Of a stretch of DNA of 64,000 nt, positions 14,193-22,860 are shown one piece after another. This DNA is from Clostridia bacterium. GTDB taxonomy: Bacteria > Bacillota > Clostridia > Oscillospirales > CAG-272. Positions within the stretch are counted from its first letter, which is position 1, and every line of letters starts with the position of its first letter. Location: positions 48,936 to 112,935 of the forward strand of contig JAFVQU010000006.1 in assembly GCA_017504625.1 (NCBI GenBank), in the 5' to 3' direction. The notes below the pieces were generated by a model. The model worked only from the letters and a program-made list of their open reading frames with translations. It searched no databases and had not been told where the DNA came from. The position numbers were made by a program, and so were the translations under genes.

Positions 14193-16118
14193 ATGATCTA
14201 CTACGTATCAAATAACGGAAATGACAGCGCTTTAGGAACGCAAGAAGCACCGTTTCTGACCATAAGCCGCGCCGCAGAGCTTGCCGTGGCAGGCGACACC
14301 GTGCGCGTATTTGGTGGAGTGTACCGCGAGAGCGTTGCGCCAAAAAACGGCGGTTTTAGCGACAGCGAGCGCATCACATACGAGGCGGCGAATGGAGAAA
14401 GACCGATAATAAAGGGCTCGGAGCAGATCACTGCTTGGGAGCAGGTTGAGGAGCACGTGTGGAGGAGCGTTATTCCGAACTCGTTGTTTGGGGATTTCAA
14501 TCCCTTTAAAGAAAAGGTCGAGGGAGATTGGTTCGTTATCCCCGAGGACCATGACGTGCATCTTGGTGACGTTTATCTAAACGGACAATCTATGTACGAG
14601 GCACCAAGCCTTGATGAGCTTCGCAAGGCTGAAATGCGCACTGAGGGATATCATCATCCTTGGACGAAGGAGAAGATACTGCACCCCGAGCAAACGGTTT
14701 ATCAATGGTATGCCGAGGTGAGCGACGACGTCACTCTGCTTTACGGCAATTTCGGCGAGTACGATCCGAACTGCGAGGTCGTTGAGATAAACGTGCGACA
14801 AAGCTGCTTTTATCCCGAGAAAACAGGTGTGGATTACATAACCGTGCGCGGCTTTGAGATGGCTCACGCCGCAACGCCGTGGGCGCCTCCGACTGCCGAT
14901 CAGATAGGAATGCTGGGCCCTAACTGGAGCCGCGGCTGGATAATTGAGGACAATATTTTGCACGATGCAAAGTGCTCTGCCATAAGTCTTGGCAAGGATG
15001 GCTCGACCGGACACAATATGCACAGCAGATTTATGAAAAAGCCGGGATATCAGTATCAGCAGGAGGCGGTATTTCTTGCTCTGCGCAACGGTTGGAGCAA
15101 GGATACGGTTGGCTCTCACTTGGTGAGAAACAACGTGATCTACGATTGCGGTCAGGCAGGAATTGTCGGACATATGGGCTGTATTTTCAGCAAAATTGAG
15201 CACAATCACATCTATAACGTCAATCAGAAGCAGGAATTCTGGGGACACGAGGTGGCGGGAATAAAGCTTCACGCCGCGATAGACACGATTATAGAAAATA
15301 ACAATATACATAATTGCAATCTCGGCATGTGGCTTGATTGGCAGGCGCAGGGAATGAGGATCACGAGAAATCTCTTTTACAGTAACGTGCGCGACTTTTT
15401 CATTGAGGTGACTCACGGGCCTTGCCTTGTTGACAACAATCTTTTCCTCTCGCCGATCACGCTTCAGGAGGCGGCGCAGGGAACAGCATACGTGCACAAT
15501 ATTTTTGCGGGCCCTGCGGGTCATTACAGCGTTCTTGACCGAGCAACGCCCTATCATTACCCTCACTCGACCGCTGTTGCGGGATTTGCCCTCACCTTTG
15601 GCGGTGATTACCGTGTGATCAACAATATGATGACGGGGCAGATGCAGGAGGACGGAGTGTATAAATATCCCGGTTGTCTTTGGGACAAGTATTCAGTCCC
15701 CGAGGAATACATGCCTGCCATAGCAAAATACGGCATTTATACCGACGAGGATAAATATTTCAAGGTGCCGCAAGCGGTGTGGATAGAGGAGAACGCATAT
15801 TCGGGTTGTACAAAGCCTTTTAGATGTGAGGTGTCACCCATAATTGCCGAGAAAATCGAGGCATCGATCTCAGAGAGCGGCGGCGAGTGGGTGCTTACCC
15901 TGACCGTTTCCGATGACGTGGTAAATGCATCCTGCAAAGAGGTTAGCACCGAACGACTTGGCGCGCCGAGAATAGTTGAGGCGCGATACGAGGCTCCCGA
16001 CGGGACTGACGTTGACCTTTCCGTCGATATCTGCGGCAAGAGGCGCGGAGAGAGAATTATCCCCGGTGCCTTCGCAAGACTTTCTGTAGGCGTGAACAAA
16101 ATAACCGTTTGGAAGTAA
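14193..16118 (+). CDS. GH120 beta-xylosidase
   Basis: 641 aa with repeated beta-strand turns of a right-handed parallel beta-helix. It matches glycoside hydrolase family 120, typified by XylC of Thermoanaerobacterium saccharolyticum, in length and in conserved blocks such as GFEMAHAATPWAPPTADQ and NPF. The expected nucleophile is Asp382 in GMWLDWQAQG and the acid/base Glu405 in FFIEVTHGP; both fall at the family's numbering. There is no signal peptide, so it should hydrolyse imported xylo-oligosaccharides in the cytoplasm and feed xylA-xylB. No sugar transporter is in the window. Confidence 0.9.
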   Translation: MIYYVSNNGNDSALGTQEAPFLTISRAAELAVAGDTVRVFGGVYRESVAPKNGGFSDSERITYEAANGERPIIKGSEQITAWEQVEEHVWRSVIPNSLFGDFNPFKEKVEGDWFVIPEDHDVHLGDVYLNGQSMYEAPSLDELRKAEMRTEGYHHPWTKEKILHPEQTVYQWYAEVSDDVTLLYGNFGEYDPNCEVVEINVRQSCFYPEKTGVDYITVRGFEMAHAATPWAPPTADQIGMLGPNWSRGWIIEDNILHDAKCSAISLGKDGSTGHNMHSRFMKKPGYQYQQEAVFLALRNGWSKDTVGSHLVRNNVIYDCGQAGIVGHMGCIFSKIEHNHIYNVNQKQEFWGHEVAGIKLHAAIDTIIENNNIHNCNLGMWLDWQAQGMRITRNLFYSNVRDFFIEVTHGPCLVDNNLFLSPITLQEAAQGTAYVHNIFAGPAGHYSVLDRATPYHYPHSTAVAGFALTFGGDYRVINNMMTGQMQEDGVYKYPGCLWDKYSVPEEYMPAIAKYGIYTDEDKYFKVPQAVWIEENAYSGCTKPFRCEVSPIIAEKIEASISESGGEWVLTLTVSDDVVNASCKEVSTERLGAPRIVEARYEAPDGTDVDLSVDICGKRRGERIIPGAFARLSVGVNKITVWK

Positions 16119-16131
16119 TAAATGAAATAGC

Positions 16132-16163
16132 AAAAAGGCAACGCCGAGTGGCGTTGCCTTTTT
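16132..16163. terminator. Bidirectional terminator between the xylosidase and GRE genes
   Basis: A perfect 14-bp stem (16132-16145 with 16150-16163), loop GAGT, with A5 and T5 at its ends, serves both convergent transcripts. Confidence 0.9.
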
Positions 16164-16175
16164 GGTTGTTAGAAA

Positions 16176-18344
16176 TCATAATTCGTCGTGCTCAAGGCGG
16201 CTGATTATCTCACGCTGGATTATCGGTGAGAGGTCTACGAAGTAGTCGCTGTAGCCCGCCACACGAACCATCAGGGTCTTGTAGTAAGCGGGGCGCTCAA
16301 GCGCGTCAAGCAGGGTTTCCTGATCGATTACGTTGAACTGCGCCTCAAAGTTGCCGTTTCTCATAAATTCCTTGATAAACGCCTTGATCTCGGGAAGTGA
16401 CTCGCGCATCATCTTCTTGCTGAAGCGGAAGTTGGTCGCAACGCCGCCGATAGCGTGATGTTGGGGTATCTTTGATGTCGAGTGCATAAGCGCGACGGGG
16501 CCGTTTTTATCCATTCCCTGAACTGAGCCAAGACATTCCGAGAGAGCTTCTCCCTGAAGTCTGCCGTCGGGCGTTGCTGCGCTCTTCTGACCGAGCACGC
16601 CGTGCTGGATCCACGCAAAATAGCTTGGGTGGAAGCTGCCGTTTCGGACGCAGGTGTTGAATTTCTTAAGCTCCTCGTTCATATAGAGGAAGAGGTCCTT
16701 TCCAATCTCGTCGCTCTCGTCAAGGTCGTTACCGAACTTCGCGCACCTGTTGAGCAGGAATGCTCGGAGCCTTTCCTCACCCTCAAAGTTACCCTTGATG
16801 GCATCGCGAATCTCCTCAAGCGTTGCGCGCTTTTCCTCGTAAACTACGCGGCGGATCGCAACCACCGAGTCAATAAGGTTGATAAAGCCCGGGAAGCAGG
16901 GGTAGATAAAGCTGTATCTTGCGCCGTCGTTAGCCGCATCCTTGCCCATGGCAAGACAGTCGTTGATGAAGCAGGAAACGAGGGGGAGAGAGGTGTATCT
17001 CTTGCGGTAGAGGATATAGTCCTGTATTGCGGATAACTCGCCGACAAGAATATTGTCGATGGTTTCCTTAATCGCGGCATAGAATTTTTCAAAGGTGTCA
17101 AGCGTTGCAAGATCATAATTTTGTATACGCTCGCGCATAAAGTCATTGCCGAAGATCTTTTCGCCACCGTTGAAGATATATTCAAGTCCCTTGTTGAGAT
17201 TGATATAGGGTGTAGCGACCATAATGTTTGAGCTCGCGATGGGGGTAAGCTCGACACAGGTGCTGTGAATGTAGTAGTTTGCGTCCTCCTCGCTCACACC
17301 CGCCTCGCGCAAGCCCTTGATAGCGATCTCGTCGTTAAATATCGAGGGTCGGGTGTATCCCTTTGCGATTATCTCAAGGCAGAGAGTGAGCAGATCGTCG
17401 GGCATATCCTCATTATAGCATACCGCAACCGAGGGGTTGACGAGTCCCGTAGTTTCAATAGCCTTTACAAACATATATGAAAGCTCGTTCCAGTTGCTCT
17501 CGCCGTTTCTCTTTCTGCCGCCGACCATTATTGCCGCGGGCCACGAGCCGTAGATGTTGTTGTGCTTGAAGTAGAGGTCCTCGATGAGCATAAAGACCTC
17601 GTCGTCGGTAGTGATGCCCGCCTCAATATCGCGCTTGTAGAAGGGATAGAGGTAATTGTCGGGTCTGCCGCAGAGCGAGCTGTCGCCGAGTATCTGTACG
17701 ACAAGCTGCATAAACCATACCGACTGTATCGCCTCGCGGAAGCTTTGCGCGGGGTGCGCGGGCACGCGCTCAAGCGTTTTTATCATTGCCTCAAGCTCAC
17801 CGCGGCGGCATTCGTCGTCGGTTTCGGCAAGCTGGCGCTTTGCCTCGTCGATATAACGCTGCTCAAGGCGGAGAACTGCCTCAAGGCTATCGAGGCAAGC
17901 GCCGTAAAAGGCTCTTTTTTCGGCGCACTCGGAGTCGGAGAGCTTAACGCGCGAAAGATGCTCCTTCACCTCGTCGATAACGCCGAGGATACCTTTTCGG
18001 AGCAGCTTTTCGTAGTCAATGACGCGATGTCCCGTGTTCGAGGGCGCGGAGCCGTTGATAGTGCCGCGCGGAGCTATCGAGTCGATGTGCTTGTTTCTTT
18101 CCTCATGCTCCTCAACCGTGCGGTAAATAAAGGGAGGAAATGCGCCCGCCAGGATATCGTCCTCGTGTATGTAGACGGGGCAATAATCGATCATTCCCGC
18201 ATCGATCTTGCCGCGCATGCGCTCGTGGATGTTGATGTGCTTGTTTTTATTGTATGCCTCAAGCTGCGCGACCGTTATGTCGTAGCTGTATCGCGTATGG
18301 CGAAGCCTGTGTCTTATTCTTTCTTTTCTTTCCTCGGTAAACAT
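16176..18344 (-). CDS. Glycyl radical enzyme, dehydratase/lyase type, substrate unknown
   Basis: 722 aa, somewhat short for the PFL-like superfamily. The glycyl radical loop is VRVAGYSDYF (Gly697). The catalytic cysteine is in STCVELTP (Cys363), followed two residues later by Glu365. The C-x-E arrangement is that of GRE eliminases such as glycerol, propanediol and hydroxyproline dehydratases; pyruvate formate-lyase instead has a Cys-Cys pair. It lies 9 bp downstream of its activase in one operon and starts at an ATG after GAGGAC. The neighbouring pentose operon suggests a polyol or sugar-derived substrate, but this is only context. An arylacetate decarboxylase-like or novel activity cannot be excluded. 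Confidence 0.85.
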   Translation of the reverse strand: MFTEERKERIRHRLRHTRYSYDITVAQLEAYNKNKHINIHERMRGKIDAGMIDYCPVYIHEDDILAGAFPPFIYRTVEEHEERNKHIDSIAPRGTINGSAPSNTGHRVIDYEKLLRKGILGVIDEVKEHLSRVKLSDSECAEKRAFYGACLDSLEAVLRLEQRYIDEAKRQLAETDDECRRGELEAMIKTLERVPAHPAQSFREAIQSVWFMQLVVQILGDSSLCGRPDNYLYPFYKRDIEAGITTDDEVFMLIEDLYFKHNNIYGSWPAAIMVGGRKRNGESNWNELSYMFVKAIETTGLVNPSVAVCYNEDMPDDLLTLCLEIIAKGYTRPSIFNDEIAIKGLREAGVSEEDANYYIHSTCVELTPIASSNIMVATPYINLNKGLEYIFNGGEKIFGNDFMRERIQNYDLATLDTFEKFYAAIKETIDNILVGELSAIQDYILYRKRYTSLPLVSCFINDCLAMGKDAANDGARYSFIYPCFPGFINLIDSVVAIRRVVYEEKRATLEEIRDAIKGNFEGEERLRAFLLNRCAKFGNDLDESDEIGKDLFLYMNEELKKFNTCVRNGSFHPSYFAWIQHGVLGQKSAATPDGRLQGEALSECLGSVQGMDKNGPVALMHSTSKIPQHHAIGGVATNFRFSKKMMRESLPEIKAFIKEFMRNGNFEAQFNVIDQETLLDALERPAYYKTLMVRVAGYSDYFVDLSPIIQREIISRLEHDEL

Positions 18345-18353
18345 GTGTTGTCC

Positions 18354-19214
18354 TCACTCTATCAAAGAATTCAGATGGTTCATTTTGTCCTTGGTCGGCT
18401 CTGAAAGCTCCGCCGCCCCGAAAACGCGACCTTGACTTTCGTATTTCGACGCACAGATGTTATGGAAGGGGAGGAGCGTATGCTTTATATCGACTCCAAG
18501 GCTTTTTACGATGCTGTTTATTGCGGTTACGTCCTCGTCGCCGTCATTAAAATCGGGAATTATCGGGGTGCGAACCTCGTACAATTTACCCGTCTTGGCA
18601 AGGCGCGAAAGGTTTTCGATTATTCTCTCGTTGCCCACACCCGTGCCTTTTTTGTGTATCTCGGTGTCTGCGTGCTTAAGGTCGCAGATGAAAATGTCGC
18701 AATAGGGGAGTATTTTCTCAATGTTATCCCACGGCACGCACAAAGCGCTCTCAACCGCGGTCTGAATGCCCTCGGCGTTGCACATTTTCATTACCTCTGC
18801 AACAAAATTGGGTTGAAGGAGTGGCTCGCCGCCCGAGAAGGTAACTCCGCCGCCTGAGCCTTGAAACAGGCTTTTGTCCTTTATTATTATCCTTGCCGCC
18901 TCGTCTGCGGTGATGTCCCTGCCGATAAGCTCTATCGCCTCGGCAAAGCACTCCTCGGCGCATCTTCCGCAAAGAGCGCACGCGTCACCTTGAAGCGCGC
19001 GAATGCCGTTTTGCGCGTTGGGACAGACCTTGTTGCACTCACCGCATCCAATGCACTTGTGGGCATAGAAGGCAAGCGTATTTTTTGAGTCCTGCGACTC
19101 TGGGTTGTGGCACCAGAAGCAACGAAGGTTGCAGCCCTTCATAAAAAATACCGTTCTGATACCCGGCCCGTCGTGGACTGAAAATGGTTGAATATTACAT
19201 ATCCTGCCGATCAT
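18354..19214 (-). CDS. Glycyl radical enzyme activase (radical SAM)
   Basis: 286 aa. The radical SAM motif is CNLRCFWC (28, 32, 35), followed by two ferredoxin-like 4Fe-4S motifs at 54-64 (CIGCGECNKVC) and 79-89 (CALCGRCAEEC). The FSGGEPLLQP motif and later strands are standard. These auxiliary clusters mark activases of dehydratase-type GREs rather than PflA, which lacks them. It abstracts hydrogen from Gly697 of the adjacent enzyme. Transcribed first in the operon, with ACGGAG 6 nt before the ATG. Confidence 0.93.
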   Translation of the reverse strand: MIGRICNIQPFSVHDGPGIRTVFFMKGCNLRCFWCHNPESQDSKNTLAFYAHKCIGCGECNKVCPNAQNGIRALQGDACALCGRCAEECFAEAIELIGRDITADEAARIIIKDKSLFQGSGGGVTFSGGEPLLQPNFVAEVMKMCNAEGIQTAVESALCVPWDNIEKILPYCDIFICDLKHADTEIHKKGTGVGNERIIENLSRLAKTGKLYEVRTPIIPDFNDGDEDVTAINSIVKSLGVDIKHTLLPFHNICASKYESQGRVFGAAELSEPTKDKMNHLNSLIE

Positions 19215-19258
19215 AAAAAAGCTCCGTAAAAGTCAATTTTTCAGGTAAGCGCAAAATG

Positions 19259-19735
19259 TCAATTCTCGCCCTTTGTGTCCTCTGCCGCCTGCTTTGCCTT
19301 TTCGTACTCGTCATCGGCAACCTTGCGCGCGTCGTTGAACTGCTCCATGACCGAGAGGTCAAGTGCCTCGGCGTTTTCCTTCATTTTCTTTTCAGCCTCG
19401 GCTTTCTCGTCCTCGCGCGCCTTTTTCTCGGCTTCCTTTGCGTCGCGTCTTGCTTTGTCGGTAGCCTGAAGCTCGGAAAGCTCTTTATGTATATTATCGA
19501 GCTTTTCAAGAGAATCCGATATCTTTTCGGCAAGCTCCTCGGACGGCGCGCCCTCGGTCTGACGAAGTCTTATATATGCAAGTCTGCCAAGACGCTTGTA
19601 TTCAAGGTCGCGCTCTGACTCCTTGTTCGCTATCTTTATTTTGAGCGAAGCTGTGTCGGTAAGCTCGCGCGTTTTTGATGCGGTCTTGTCGGCAAATTTG
19701 CCGATACTCTTTTTTATTTCATCCCAATTTGGCAT
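19259..19735 (-). CDS. Coiled-coil protein of unknown function
   Basis: 158 aa, highly charged, no signal or TM segment. The N-terminal about 60 residues (KFADKTASKTRELTDTASLKIKIANKESERDLEYKRLGRLAY, given here only for its pattern of T/S/K-rich helix then heptads) match the general look of small Firmicutes proteins with a leading amphipathic helix and a coiled coil. The second half (about 70-135) is a long K/E/A-rich coiled coil. Function unknown. The gene has a consensus promoter with a 10-bp palindrome at its start (19763-19815). Confidence 0.75.
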   Translation of the reverse strand: MPNWDEIKKSIGKFADKTASKTRELTDTASLKIKIANKESERDLEYKRLGRLAYIRLRQTEGAPSEELAEKISDSLEKLDNIHKELSELQATDKARRDAKEAEKKAREDEKAEAEKKMKENAEALDLSVMEQFNDARKVADDEYEKAKQAAEDTKGEN

Positions 19736-19762
19736 ATTTTTATCCGCCTTTCAAGTGAATTG

Positions 19763-19815
19763 AAATGAGCATTTATGCTCATTTTGAGTATATCATATCG
19801 AAGAAAATATGTCAA
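19763..19815 (-). promoter_or_regulatory. Promoter with start-site palindrome for the coiled-coil gene
   Basis: Minus strand: TTGACA (19810-19815), 17-bp spacer, TATACT (19787-19792). Just downstream, AAATGAGCAT/ATGCTCATTT (19763-19772 with 19775-19784) forms a perfect 10-bp inverted repeat spanning about +1 to +20. It could be an operator or a 5'-end mRNA hairpin. Confidence 0.75.
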
Positions 19816-19963
19816 GGTAAAATCATTTTTTTAATATGTAAAATTATGTCAGATTGCGCGGCGAATTTATTATTTTTTTTTGCGCAAAATATAATTGACG
19901 TAGCTTTTCCGAAAAAAGAAGGAAGGGCGTGAGGACGAAAGACGAAAGGAAGCTGACAAGGAT

Positions 19964-20407
19964 ATGAATATTGACAAAAAAGCATATAAAAAATACGCCG
20001 ACGCGCACGCGCCCGCCTCTCCGATAGTGAAGAATTGCATTTTCGCTTTTCTTATCGGCGGCACGATATGCACCATAGGACAATTTTTACTTTATATTTT
20101 CCGTGACGTAGCGGGACTTGCGCAAAAGGAGGCGGGAACGCTTTGCTCGGTGACGCTTATTTTCATCGCGGTAACGCTCAGCGGTCTTGGTATTTTCGAG
20201 CGAATAGCCAAGCGCGCGGGAGGAGGTACGCTCGTGCCTATCACGGGGTTTGCAAACAGTGTCGTTTCACCCGCAATTGATGCGAAGGCGGAGGGTCTGG
20301 TGCTTGGTATCGGCGCGAAAATTTTTATCATCGCGGGCCCCGTGCTGCTTTACGGCACGCTTGCGGGCGCTGTCTACGGAGTGATATATTTTTTGAGAAA
20401 TCATTGA
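19964..20407 (+). CDS. spoVAC: Stage V sporulation protein AC
   Basis: 147 aa, usual length for SpoVAC, with four hydrophobic segments and the family-typical start (HAPASPIVKNCIFAFLIGGTICTIGQ). SpoVAC is part of the forespore inner-membrane channel that moves Ca-dipicolinate and acts as a mechanosensitive element. The usual partners spoVAD and spoVAE/AEB are not adjacent: the next gene is convergent and unrelated. Either they lie elsewhere or the locus has been split. Confidence 0.9.
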   Translation: MNIDKKAYKKYADAHAPASPIVKNCIFAFLIGGTICTIGQFLLYIFRDVAGLAQKEAGTLCSVTLIFIAVTLSGLGIFERIAKRAGGGTLVPITGFANSVVSPAIDAKAEGLVLGIGAKIFIIAGPVLLYGTLAGAVYGVIYFLRNH

Positions 20408-20418
20408 ATATAAAAGAA

Positions 20419-20449
20419 AAAACGTCACCTGTGCGGTGGCGTTTTTGCT
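20419..20449 (+). terminator. Terminator after spoVAC
   Basis: A 9-bp stem AACGTCACC/GGTGGCGTT (one G-U pair) flanked by A- and T-runs, loop TGTGC. It can also serve the convergent gene ending at 20474. Confidence 0.8.
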
Positions 20450-20473
20450 TTGCGCTCGTTAATATAAAGCGTG

Positions 20474-21004
20474 CTAATTTATCACGGACAGCGCCGCCTT
20501 TTTTGCCGTCTTTGCGTCGGCAGAGATGATGAGCAGGACGTAGTTATGGCATACGTTTACCTCGGCGTTATCGATATAATTGGCGTATTTTTCCTCGCCC
20601 TTGACCGTCTTGACGGTATTTAAGCGGCGGTAGAGCAGTCGCGCGGTATCATCGGCGGTCACGGGAGTGTCGCAGAGGATGGCGACAATCTCGCATGGGT
20701 GCGCGGAGCTTGGCATAAAAAACGCGAAATCTATCCAGCCGTCAAAAAGTGAGATGTGCTTGCCCTCGCCGAAAAGTGAGCTTAGCAGCGAGTCGGGAAT
20801 ATAGCCGTCCTCACCCTCGTCTGCCGAACTTGAATATATCTTGCCTGCGGGGAGTCCTATCTCAATATCGGTAACGGCTTTCACGATGTCCTCGCAGGGA
20901 ACCGTCTTATCTGCGTGCGCGCAGGCGCAGAGAGAGAGCAGTGCGGCAAAAATCAGAAGAATTGCCGCAAAAAGCCTTGATTTTCGTTTGAAAAAGCGTT
21001 TCAT
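20474..21004 (-). CDS. Putative lipoprotein, DUF4358-like
   Basis: 176 aa. A basic N-terminus (MKRFFKRKSR) and hydrophobic helix end in LCACAH; Cys28 gives a plausible lipobox. The mature part begins with charged residues, and its overall pattern (short secreted domain, NYVLLIISADAKTAKKA near the C-terminus) resembles DUF4358 proteins of Clostridia. That family call is tentative and the function unknown. It lies downstream of rlmH but is separated from it by a terminator (21041-21072). Confidence 0.65.
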   Translation of the reverse strand: MKRFFKRKSRLFAAILLIFAALLSLCACAHADKTVPCEDIVKAVTDIEIGLPAGKIYSSSADEGEDGYIPDSLLSSLFGEGKHISLFDGWIDFAFFMPSSAHPCEIVAILCDTPVTADDTARLLYRRLNTVKTVKGEEKYANYIDNAEVNVCHNYVLLIISADAKTAKKAALSVIN

Positions 21005-21040
21005 TTGATCACCTCGGTATATTCTATGAGAGAGGCGATA

Positions 21041-21072
21041 AAAAAAGACGCGGACGTAATTTCCGTCCGCGT
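21041..21072 (-). terminator. Terminator of the galK-walJ-rlmH operon
   Basis: The stem ACGCGGACG/CGTCCGCGT (21048-21056 with 21064-21072) is followed on the minus strand by a T-run at 21041-21046, 9 bp past the rlmH stop. Confidence 0.8.
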
Positions 21073-21080
21073 TTTGCTTG

Positions 21081-21560
21081 TTACTTATGATATTTCGTGC
21101 CCTTGGTGATGCTCATACAGCGGTAGACCGCCTCGATGAGAAGCACGCGCATAAGCTGGTGGGGGAAGGTGAGCTTTGACACCGATAGCTTTAGGTCGGC
21201 GCGCGATTTGACCTCGTTTGAAAGTCCGTGCGACGAGCCGATGACAAAGCAAAGCTCGTTCGCGCTTTGGAAAGCCTTGTCAAAAACGGCGGCAAGCTCG
21301 GGCGAGTCGTACTGATTTCCCTCAACGCACATTGCTATCTTATAGGATTTGTCGGGCATTGCGGCGATGATCTGCTTTGCCTCCTCGTCAAGCGCGCGCT
21401 TGATCTCGCTCTCCGACGGATCCTGCGGCAGCTTTGCTTCCTTTAAGTTGACCTGCTCAACGCGGCAAAAGCCCGAGAGCCTTTTTTCATATTCGGATAC
21501 GGCGGCGCGGAGGTAGTCCTCCTTGAGCGTGCCGACCGTGATAAATCTTATGGTTGCCAC
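21081..21560 (-). CDS. rlmH: 23S rRNA (pseudouridine1915-N3)-methyltransferase RlmH
   Basis: 159 aa, full length. SPOUT-family knot motifs are clear: CFVIGSSHGLS (SAM-binding) and the C-terminal KLTFPHQLMRVLLIEAVYRC...GTKYHK. It methylates pseudouridine 1915 in helix 69 of 23S rRNA. It lies directly after walJ, as in the wal region of Bacillus and Staphylococcus where rlmH also follows walJ. Confidence 0.96.
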   Translation of the reverse strand: MATIRFITVGTLKEDYLRAAVSEYEKRLSGFCRVEQVNLKEAKLPQDPSESEIKRALDEEAKQIIAAMPDKSYKIAMCVEGNQYDSPELAAVFDKAFQSANELCFVIGSSHGLSNEVKSRADLKLSVSKLTFPHQLMRVLLIEAVYRCMSITKGTKYHK

Positions 21561-21587
21561 GGATATTTCCTCTTTTTTGGTAAGTTT

Positions 21588-22391
21588 TTATTCGTCCCCG
21601 CCGATAAGCCAGGTAGGCTCATACTGCGACGCGACGGCAATTTTTACGCTGTCGTCGGCAACAGCCCCCCTCGTTTCGTTGAAGGCAAGCTCAGGCAGGT
21701 TGTTTTCCTCGCTCAAGTGCGCGAGCATTATCGCGCGCGCGCCGTTTATCGCAAGCGCTGACGCAAGCGAGGCGCAATCGGCGTTTGACAAATGCCCGTG
21801 ACGCGAGGCAATACGCGCCTTGAGGTCAACGGGATAAGGCCCGTCGCGCAGCATATCGAGATCGTGATTTGATTCGATGACCGCGTATTTTGCGCCGAGC
21901 ATATTTTTGAGCATTTTATCGGTGACGTATCCCGTGTCGGTTGCGTAGGCGATAGAGATCTCCTTGCCATCTCCGTTGGTAAAGGTCAGCTTGTAGCCCA
22001 CGCTTGCAAGACTGTCGTGCGGAGTGGGGAATGCCTTTACCGTCAAACCCTTTACCGATGCGGTGAAGCTGCTTTTTTCATAGACGTTAAGGCAAAGGCA
22101 GAGCTTTTCGTCACGAAGTCCGTTATAGATCTGCGCGCTTTGGAGAGTGAGGTGTATCGGGATGCTGTGCTTGTGCGAGAGCACCTGCAGAGCGGATACG
22201 TGATCGTTATGCTCGTGTGTGATAAAGATAGCGTCGATATTGTCAATATCCTCGCCTATTGACGAGAGAGCCGCGCAAAGCTGCTTTGCGTTTCTGCCCG
22301 CGTCGATAAGTATTTTCGCTCCGCCCGCCTCGATAAAGACCGAGTTGCCCTTAGAGCCCGAGTAGAGCGAGCAAATTCTTGTTTTTTCCAT
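21588..22391 (-). CDS. walJ: WalJ/YycJ-type MBL-fold metallohydrolase
   Basis: 267 aa. The metallo-beta-lactamase signature THEHNDH (58-64) supplies the metal ligands; further ligands are in PTPHDS and IESNHD, and the C-terminal HGHLSN is typical of YycJ. WalJ proteins are implicated in coordinating replication with cell division and may be DNA exonucleases. The gene lies 3 bp after the small membrane protein and 27 bp before rlmH. The WalRK two-component genes are not in this window. Confidence 0.88.
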   Translation of the reverse strand: MEKTRICSLYSGSKGNSVFIEAGGAKILIDAGRNAKQLCAALSSIGEDIDNIDAIFITHEHNDHVSALQVLSHKHSIPIHLTLQSAQIYNGLRDEKLCLCLNVYEKSSFTASVKGLTVKAFPTPHDSLASVGYKLTFTNGDGKEISIAYATDTGYVTDKMLKNMLGAKYAVIESNHDLDMLRDGPYPVDLKARIASRHGHLSNADCASLASALAINGARAIMLAHLSEENNLPELAFNETRGAVADDSVKIAVASQYEPTWLIGGDE

Positions 22392-22394
22392 AGG

Positions 22395-22856
22395 TCACGC
22401 TCCGATCACGGTGAATGTGACGGTCAAAATAATGCCGTAAAGCATATTTTTGAGAAAGCCGTCCCAGACGAAAAGGTAGAGCGCGTCTGCCATAAGCGTG
22501 ATAAGAAAGGGAATTATGACCGAGAGCATCCATTTTGACTTTTCCTGTCGGCGCACTCCGTCCTCGATGTATTCCTGCTTTTTTTCATTGCTCCAGCTAT
22601 CAGGTAGCATATCGGGTGTCATACCCTTGCGCGAAAAAGCGCGGTTGTAGGCTATGTAGGCGATGAGAAAGCCGCCGAAGATAAGCATATATCCGAATGT
22701 AACGATAAAGGAAACTATCGGGATGTTAAGCCCCATTGCGCCGTAGTAGATAAAGAGGAGCAAAAGCGAATTTATAACGAGCGAGATGGCAAGCCTTTTC
22801 GTTTTTGGCGAAAGCGGCTTTTGTTCGGGTCTGTTCGATCTGTTGTTGCTTTTCAT
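22395..22856 (-). CDS. Four-TM membrane protein of unknown function
   Basis: 153 aa. Hydrophobic segments lie at about 22-40, 45-66, 108-126 and 133-150, with a charged cytoplasmic loop between the second and third (PDSWSNEKKQEYIEDGVRRQ). No family recognised. The ATG at 22856 follows the galK stop by 4 bp and its stop lies 3 bp before walJ, so it is an operon member. An in-frame upstream extension would run through galK and is rejected. Confidence 0.75.
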   Translation of the reverse strand: MKSNNRSNRPEQKPLSPKTKRLAISLVINSLLLLFIYYGAMGLNIPIVSFIVTFGYMLIFGGFLIAYIAYNRAFSRKGMTPDMLPDSWSNEKKQEYIEDGVRRQEKSKWMLSVIIPFLITLMADALYLFVWDGFLKNMLYGIILTVTFTVIGA

Positions 22857-22860
22857 AGCG

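Noticed and set aside
16176-18344. Call as pyruvate formate-lyase
   Set aside because: The active site has a single Cys with C-V-E instead of the Cys-Cys pair, and the activase carries ferredoxin motifs that PflA lacks.
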